Source: Variovorax sp. Root318D1 (GTDB lineage: Bacteria; Pseudomonadota; Gammaproteobacteria; Burkholderiales; Burkholderiaceae_C). Taken from it: a DNA stretch of 64,000 bases. The translations under genes were made by a program, and so were the position numbers. This document shows, piece by piece, positions 59,850-64,000 of the stretch. Where the stretch lies: assembly GCF_001424835.1 (NCBI RefSeq), contig NZ_LMCQ01000003.1, forward strand, positions 53,516 to 117,515. The letters are read 5' to 3'. Within the stretch, counting starts at the first letter, position 1. Each line of letters opens with the position of its first letter. Below the pieces are notes generated by a model. It ran no database searches and had not been told where the DNA came from. It saw only the letters and a list, made by a program, of their open reading frames with translations.

Positions 59850-60028
59850 AGCCCCAGCTCTTCGTCGGACAACGTGCGAGCCTCGTTCTCGAGCAGCACG
59901 GGAATGCCGTCGCGCACCGGGTAGGCCAGGCGCGCGCTGCGCGAGCAGAGCTCCTGCTTCTCGGGGTTCCAGGTCAGTGGGCCCTTGGTGACGGGGCAGA
60001 CGAGCAGTTCAAGCAGCTTGGGATCCAT
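59846..60028 (-). CDS. Trm112-family small protein
   Basis: 60 aa. [12 protein letters not shown] at residues 7-18 and [16 protein letters not shown] mark the Trm112/YcaR family; only one Cys of the usual zinc set stays in the first knuckle (CPVT), and a second Cys is in ELCSRSA. The ATG at 60028 lies inside the end of lpxK (20-bp overlap), and the stop overlaps kdsB. Eukaryotic Trm112 activates methyltransferases; the bacterial role in this lipid A context is unknown. Confidence 0.9.
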   Translation of the reverse strand: MDPKLLELLVCPVTKGPLTWNPEKQELCSRSARLAYPVRDGIPVLLENEARTLSDEELGL

Positions 60029-61052
60029 CGAGCGATGATAACTTTGCATCGAGCGCCGCGAAGAACCGCGGCTCGGGTACGAAGTGCAATGGCACGGCCA
60101 GCGCATCCGGAGCTTGCCGCCAAAGTTTGACGGCATCTTTCTCGGTGCAGACCAGAGGGTATTCAAGGCCGGAAGGGCGTTGCCAGCCGCCGAAGTCGAA
60201 ATGGTCGGGCAGCGCGATCGTCTTGGCCAGCGTGAGGCCGCGCGCGCGCAGCATCTCGAAGAAGGCCTCGGGCCGTGCGATGGCCGCAAGCGCGATCGCT
60301 GGTTTGCTGGCCAGGGCATCGAGCGGGGTACGTTTCCCATCGCTCGCAACCGCGTCTTCCGCCAGGGCGCGAGTGGCGGTATAGCCTTCCTCGAATGCCG
60401 GGTGCTCGCCGCTATGGAGCACCAGGTCGCACGGGCGCGGCCAGTGCTCGCGCAAGGGGCCTGCGGGGAGCCGCCAGCCGTTGCCCACGCCCCGGTCGTC
60501 GAACACGCAAATCTCGATGTCGCGTGCGAGTGCCAGGTGCTGAAGGCCATCGTCGCTCACGATGACCTGCGTGGCCGGGTGGCGGGCGAGCAGCGCACGC
60601 GCGGCCTCGACGCGGCGCCGCGCCACGAACACGGGTGCGCCAGTGGCACGGCGGATCAACGCGGGCTCGTCGCCGACATCCTGCGGGTCGCTTTCTTCGA
60701 GTGCTTCACGGCAGTCGTCGGTACGTCGGCCGTAGCCGCGCGACACCACGCCGACGCGCAGGCCGCGGGCCTGCAGATGCCGAACCACGGCCATCACCAC
60801 CGGCGTCTTGCCGGCGCCGCCCGCAATAACGTTGCCGACCACGATGACCGGGACCGGCACGCGATACGTCTTCAGCCGACCTTGGCGATAAAGCCATCTC
60901 CGCACCGCGAACAGCGCCGTGTACAGCAGCGACAGCGGCCACAAGAGACAAGCCAGCGCGCCTCGCCGCAGCCAGGCACGCTGAAGCCGCGAGGCCGTTG
61001 CGCTGGTCGCGCTGTTGTTGCCTGGAGTGCTGCTGCGGCCTTGCAACGGCAC
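60009..61052 (-). CDS. lpxK: Tetraacyldisaccharide 4'-kinase
   Basis: Phosphorylates the 4' position of the lipid A disaccharide at the inner membrane. 347 aa. An N-terminal hydrophobic helix (about 30-50) precedes the P-loop [35 protein letters not shown] and [10 protein letters not shown] are family motifs. Start is GTG at 61052, directly after the exbD stop. Confidence 0.97.
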   Translation of the reverse strand: MPLQGRSSTPGNNSATSATASRLQRAWLRRGALACLLWPLSLLYTALFAVRRWLYRQGRLKTYRVPVPVIVVGNVIAGGAGKTPVVMAVVRHLQARGLRVGVVSRGYGRRTDDCREALEESDPQDVGDEPALIRRATGAPVFVARRRVEAARALLARHPATQVIVSDDGLQHLALARDIEICVFDDRGVGNGWRLPAGPLREHWPRPCDLVLHSGEHPAFEEGYTATRALAEDAVASDGKRTPLDALASKPAIALAAIARPEAFFEMLRARGLTLAKTIALPDHFDFGGWQRPSGLEYPLVCTEKDAVKLWRQAPDALAVPLHFVPEPRFFAALDAKLSSLDGSQAA

Positions 61053-61493
61053 TCAGTGCCCAGCCTGTGCCGTCGACTGGGCTGCGAACGTGATCTGCAC
61101 CAGGCCAATGCGGCGCGCGGCTTCCATCACCGTGATCACGGATTGGTGCGGGCTGCTGGCGTCGGCGCTGATGATCACCACGCTGTCCTTGCCACCGGTG
61201 GCTGCCGCTCCCAGCGCGGCGGCCACCGTGGCCACGTTGCGGTCGGCCAGCGGCGTCTTGTTGATCGAGTAGCGGCCGTCGGCGGACACCGCCACGATCA
61301 CTTCCTTGGGATAGTCGCGCTGCGAATCGACGTCCGCCGTAGGGAGGCGCAGCTGCATTTCGGTGAACTTGCTGTAAGTGGTCGACAGCATCAGGAAAAT
61401 GAGGACCACCAGCAGCACGTCGATGAACGGGATGAGGTTGATCTCCGGTTCGTCGCGCGCGCCGTGGCGAAACTGCATGCGGCTGCGGATCAT
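61053..61493 (-). CDS. exbD: ExbD/TolR-family biopolymer transport protein
   Basis: Partner of an ExbB/TolQ proton channel that energises the outer membrane. 146 aa: short cytoplasmic start, one membrane helix (about 20-40; NLIPFIDVLLVVLIFLML, with the conserved Asp), then a periplasmic domain ending near the membrane-distal C terminus. exbB is 52 bp upstream and lpxK follows at once. TolR versus ExbD cannot be separated safely; no tonB, tolA or tolB is adjacent. Confidence 0.9.
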   Translation of the reverse strand: MIRSRMQFRHGARDEPEINLIPFIDVLLVVLIFLMLSTTYSKFTEMQLRLPTADVDSQRDYPKEVIVAVSADGRYSINKTPLADRNVATVAAALGAAATGGKDSVVIISADASSPHQSVITVMEAARRIGLVQITFAAQSTAQAGH

Positions 61494-61545
61494 GGCGAAC
61501 CCTCGGCCGAAAGCGGGGCCTTTGCAGTGACAAACGTGAAAGCCA

Positions 61546-62178
61546 TCATTTCCGCATTGCGTTCAGGTGGCGCGCGAAGCGCTCGCCCGAGAGCTCGAGG
61601 TTCAGCAGGTATTCATCGACCCTGCTGCGGAAATAACGCCAGAAGATCAAGGTCGGAATGGCCACGATCAGGCCGAAGGCGGTGTTGTACAGCGCAATGG
61701 ATATACCGTGCGCCAGCTGCGCCGGGTTGCCTGAACCTACCGCGCCGCTTCCGGGCGATTGCGAGCCGAAGATCTCGATCATGCCGATCACAGTGCCAAG
61801 CAGGCCGAGCAGCGGCGCAGCCGAAGCAATGGTTGCCAGCGCCGGCAAGTAGCGCTCCAGCTTGTGCGCCACCGATCGGCCAGAGGCTTCCATGGCTGCG
61901 CGAAGGTCGTCCTCGGTGCAGCGCGGATTCGCATTCAGAGCACGGAGGCCGGCGGCCAGCACCTGCCCGAGCATCGAATTGCGCTCGAGCTTGGTCACCA
62001 CGTCGGGACCCGGCACCGATCCGTGCGACACGGTGATGGCTTCGTCGAGCAGCTTGGGCGGCAGGACCTTCACGGTTTTAAGACTTGTGAAACGTTCTAT
62101 AACCAGCGCGAGCGCGATGATCGAACAAGCGAGCAATGGCCAGATCGGCCAGCCCGCGGCAACTATGATGGAAAACAA
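61546..62178 (-). CDS. exbB: MotA/TolQ/ExbB proton-channel family protein
   Basis: 210 aa inner-membrane channel subunit. Helices at about 5-25 (IIVAAGWPIWPLLACSIIALAL), 100-125 (ALATIASAAPLLGLLGTVIGMIEIF) and 145-175 (ISIALYNTAFGLIVAIPTLIFW); the TVIGM/F loop and Thr-rich interface are conserved. The start is TTG at 62178, chosen because GGAGG lies 5 bp upstream; another TTG at 62205 lacks a site. It heads the exbB-exbD-lpxK-Trm112-kdsB run, an arrangement common in betaproteobacteria. Confidence 0.9.
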   Translation of the reverse strand: MFSIIVAAGWPIWPLLACSIIALALVIERFTSLKTVKVLPPKLLDEAITVSHGSVPGPDVVTKLERNSMLGQVLAAGLRALNANPRCTEDDLRAAMEASGRSVAHKLERYLPALATIASAAPLLGLLGTVIGMIEIFGSQSPGSGAVGSGNPAQLAHGISIALYNTAFGLIVAIPTLIFWRYFRSRVDEYLLNLELSGERFARHLNAMRK

Positions 62179-62279
62179 GGAATCCTCCGGCCCCGTAGAC
62201 TGCAAATGCGCGGCGATTATCCCCCGAGCCCACCATCTCCAAGCGGCTTGTTTACTTGTAAGCGAAGACGCACAGATTC

Positions 62280-62288
62280 TGTGGATAA
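62280..62288 (+). promoter_or_regulatory. Perfect DnaA-box-like 9-mer
   Basis: TGTGGATAA is the exact complement of the strong DnaA box TTATCCACA, in the 313-bp AT-richer gap between divergent exbB and xseA. A short inverted repeat, TGCACG and CGTGCA with a 6-nt loop, lies at 62395-62412. A single box does not make an origin. Confidence 0.4.
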
Positions 62289-62491
62289 CTTTGTGATTAA
62301 CACGCTGGGCAACGTGCTCCGACCCGCATGGCGTGGGCTTTCCATTAGATCGACTGAATTTTGAGCAGCAGTTTTTTGAATGAAATCAATGACTTGCACG
62401 ACAAACCGTGCACTTGTCCCGCATCGGGGGCAGGGCACAAGGGCTTGCCGCCGCACTGTGGAAGAGTGGTCACCCGCTATCCGGCCGAATT

Positions 62492-63796
62492 GTGACTTTG
62501 CGTGATTCCTATACAACGCCGGGTCCGCGCATCTGGCCCGTCGGCGCCTTGTGCCGCGCGGTTGCCGATGCGCTCGACGCGCGCTTCAACCCGGTTACGG
62601 TGCGCGGAGAAATCTCCGGTTTTTCACGCGCGTCGAGCGGGCATTGTTACTTCGCGCTCAAGGATGATTCGGGCCAGCTTCGCTGTGCGATGTTCCGCCG
62701 AGCGGCCGGCCTGCTCGATTTTTCCCCGCGCGACGGCGACCAGGTCGAGGTGCGCGGCCGCCTGGCGGTGTACGAACCGCGCGGCGATCTGCAGCTGGTG
62801 GTCGAAAGCCTGCAACGTGCCGGACAAGGTGCGCTGTTCGAGCAATTCCTGCAACGCAAGGCGCGGCTAGAGGCTGAAGGGCTCTTCGAGCCTGAGCGCA
62901 AGCGGGCACTGCCGGTCATGCCGCGCGCGGTGGGCCTCGTCACGTCGCTGGGCGCCGCCGCGCTGCACGACGTGGTGACCGCGCTGCGGCGGCGCGTGCC
63001 GCACATCCCGGTGATCCTGGCGCCTGCGGTAGTGCAGGGCGCCGGCGCCCCGGCGGAACTCGTACGCGCGCTGCAATTGCTTTACAACCTGGAGCCCGCC
63101 GTCGACGTGATTCTGCTGGTGCGCGGCGGCGGCTCCATCGAGGACCTCTGGGCCTTCAACGACGAAACCCTTGCCCGCACCATCGTTCAAAGTCCGGTTC
63201 CGCTGATCTGCGGGGTGGGTCATGAAACCGACTTCACCATCGCCGACTTTTGCGCCGACCTGCGCGCGCCCACGCCCACGGCGGCAGCGGAACTCGTCAG
63301 CGCACCGCAGGCGATGTGGCTCGGCGCGATCGATCTTCTGGGCGAACGGCTCGAAGACGCGATGAGCACCCGGATCGACATGCTGGGCCAACGCCTCGAC
63401 CAGGCAGCGGCACGTTTGGGCCGGCCGTCGGCGCTGGTGGCGAGGCAGCAGCTTCGGCTTGCACACCAGTCGCAGCGTTTGCGCTATGCGGTGCTCTCGA
63501 GAACAGAGCGCCTGGCGCATGTGCCGCGCTCCATCTCGGCTGATTTCCCTCGCAAGCTCGAGCGTGCAGTGGCAGAACGCCGCGAGCGGCTCGAGCGCGT
63601 GGCGCTGCGGCTCAAGCTGCTCGATCCCGCGCTGGTGCTTCAGCGCGGCTATGCCTGGCTCACCGGTGCGGACGGCCGTGCAATCGTCAGCGCAAAGAAA
63701 TTGAATCCGGGCGATGCCGTGGTTGCACGGCTCGCCGACGGCTCGGTCGACCTGACCGTGAATGCCCGGCAAAACGGGAACACGTCCGACGCCTGA
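62492..63796 (+). CDS. xseA: Exodeoxyribonuclease VII large subunit
   Basis: Bidirectional single-strand DNA exonuclease with XseB. 434 aa from GTG at 62492. Order: OB-fold (about 15-110; VRGEISGFSRASSGHCYFALKD, AMFRRAAGLLDF), the catalytic domain (about 130-330; GLVTSLGAAALHDVV, LVRGGGSIEDLWAFNDE, GVGHETDFTIADFCADLRAPTPTAAAEL in parts), then helices. An in-frame ATG at 62408 would add 28 residues without family similarity; neither start has a strong ribosome-binding site. xseB is not adjacent; sodB follows. Confidence 0.95.
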   Translation: MTLRDSYTTPGPRIWPVGALCRAVADALDARFNPVTVRGEISGFSRASSGHCYFALKDDSGQLRCAMFRRAAGLLDFSPRDGDQVEVRGRLAVYEPRGDLQLVVESLQRAGQGALFEQFLQRKARLEAEGLFEPERKRALPVMPRAVGLVTSLGAAALHDVVTALRRRVPHIPVILAPAVVQGAGAPAELVRALQLLYNLEPAVDVILLVRGGGSIEDLWAFNDETLARTIVQSPVPLICGVGHETDFTIADFCADLRAPTPTAAAELVSAPQAMWLGAIDLLGERLEDAMSTRIDMLGQRLDQAAARLGRPSALVARQQLRLAHQSQRLRYAVLSRTERLAHVPRSISADFPRKLERAVAERRERLERVALRLKLLDPALVLQRGYAWLTGADGRAIVSAKKLNPGDAVVARLADGSVDLTVNARQNGNTSDA

Positions 63797-63853
63797 CCTG
63801 TGATTCCTTTCTAGAATCCTTTATTCCCCGCAACCAACCCACGAGAAAAAACC

Positions 63854-64000
63854 ATGGAACATGTGCTCCCACCCCTGCCGTACGCCCTTGACGCGCTGGC
63901 ACCCGAGTACTCGAAGGAAACCCTCGAGTACCACTACGGCAAGCACCACAATGCCTACGTGGTGAACCTCAACAACCTGCAAAAGGGCACCGAGTTCGAG
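63854..64000 (+). CDS. sodB: Superoxide dismutase (Fe type), N-terminal part
   Basis: Cut by the window end; 49 codons present. [41 protein letters not shown] (read in parts) matches the N-terminal helical hairpin of Fe/Mn superoxide dismutases; the first metal ligand is the His in [13 protein letters not shown] sequence (His27 or nearby). It starts 57 bp after xseA. Iron rather than manganese preference is inferred from the [10 protein letters not shown] start. Confidence 0.95.
   Translation, partial: MEHVLPPLPYALDALAPEYSKETLEYHYGKHHNAYVVNLNNLQKGTEFE

Noticed and set aside
60084..62036. 650-codon plus-strand frame across lpxK, exbD and exbB
   Set aside because: It is antisense to three well-conserved genes and has no family features.
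62280..62288. Replication origin
   Set aside because: One DnaA box only, with no dnaA, dnaN or gyrB nearby and no AT-rich unwinding element.

Overview
The window looks like a chromosomal stretch of a high-GC betaproteobacterium of the order Burkholderiales, family Comamonadaceae, most likely Variovorax or a close relative. This rests on gene order (rpsB-tsf-pyrH-frr-uppS-cdsA-dxr-rseP-bamA-skp-lpxD-fabZ-lpxA-lpxB-rnhB; exbB-exbD-lpxK-Trm112-kdsB; yhbY/rlmE-ftsH-folP-glmM), on polyhydroxybutyrate genes (bdhA, phaR) and on Kdo hydroxylase. It is inference, because no database search was possible. Almost everything is core chromosome; I see no prophage, insertion sequence, integron or CRISPR array.

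Layout. 1-1.4 kb: the 5' part of envZ and complete ompR (minus strand). 1.5-9.5 kb: an exported protein of unknown role, a SIMPL-domain protein, bdhA, an alpha/beta hydrolase beside relA, tRNA-Val(GAC), a small zinc-ribbon protein, phaR and rimO. 9.5-11.1 kb: a less GC-rich accessory patch with two small unknown genes, a YkvA-like protein, a near-consensus LexA (SOS) box and tRNA-Leu(CAG). 11.2-18.5 kb: rnr (start codon unusual), an SDR enzyme, nnr, dadA and an amidase. 18.7-34.0 kb: the long plus-strand cluster for translation, isoprenoid, outer-membrane and lipid A biogenesis. 34.2-41.1 kb: carA, an intruding ORF6N-domain gene, carB, Kdo hydroxylase, greA and a DUF4149 protein. 41.1-48.0 kb: a glycosyltransferase and yhbY (minus), then rlmE, ftsH, folP, glmM and a GNAT protein. 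48.0-55.9 kb: a minus-strand catabolic block (3-hydroxyacyl-CoA dehydrogenase, enoyl-CoA hydratase, Crp/Fnr regulator, APH-type kinase, acyl-CoA dehydrogenase) with an MFS transporter and a D-2-hydroxyacid dehydrogenase upstream. 56.0-58.3 kb: lexA with two SOS boxes, an unknown gene downstream of it and a divergent asparaginase. 58.3-64 kb: adk, kdsB, Trm112, lpxK, exbD and exbB on minus, then xseA and the start of sodB on plus.

How it works together. Envelope construction dominates: BamA, Skp and RseP handle outer-membrane proteins; LpxD, LpxA, LpxB, LpxK, FabZ, KdsB and KdoO build and modify lipid A-Kdo; UppS, CdsA, Dxr and GlmM feed precursors. DNA-damage control is a second theme: lexA carries a double operator, and a distant small-gene locus at 9.6-10.15 kb carries a strong LexA box of its own. 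The catabolic operon at 48-53.6 kb pairs an APH-like kinase with an acyl-CoA dehydrogenase, the arrangement seen in 4-hydroxyacyl-CoA catabolism.

Coordinates and motifs were read by eye; start codons were chosen from ribosome-binding sites, overlaps and family N termini, and several are non-ATG.
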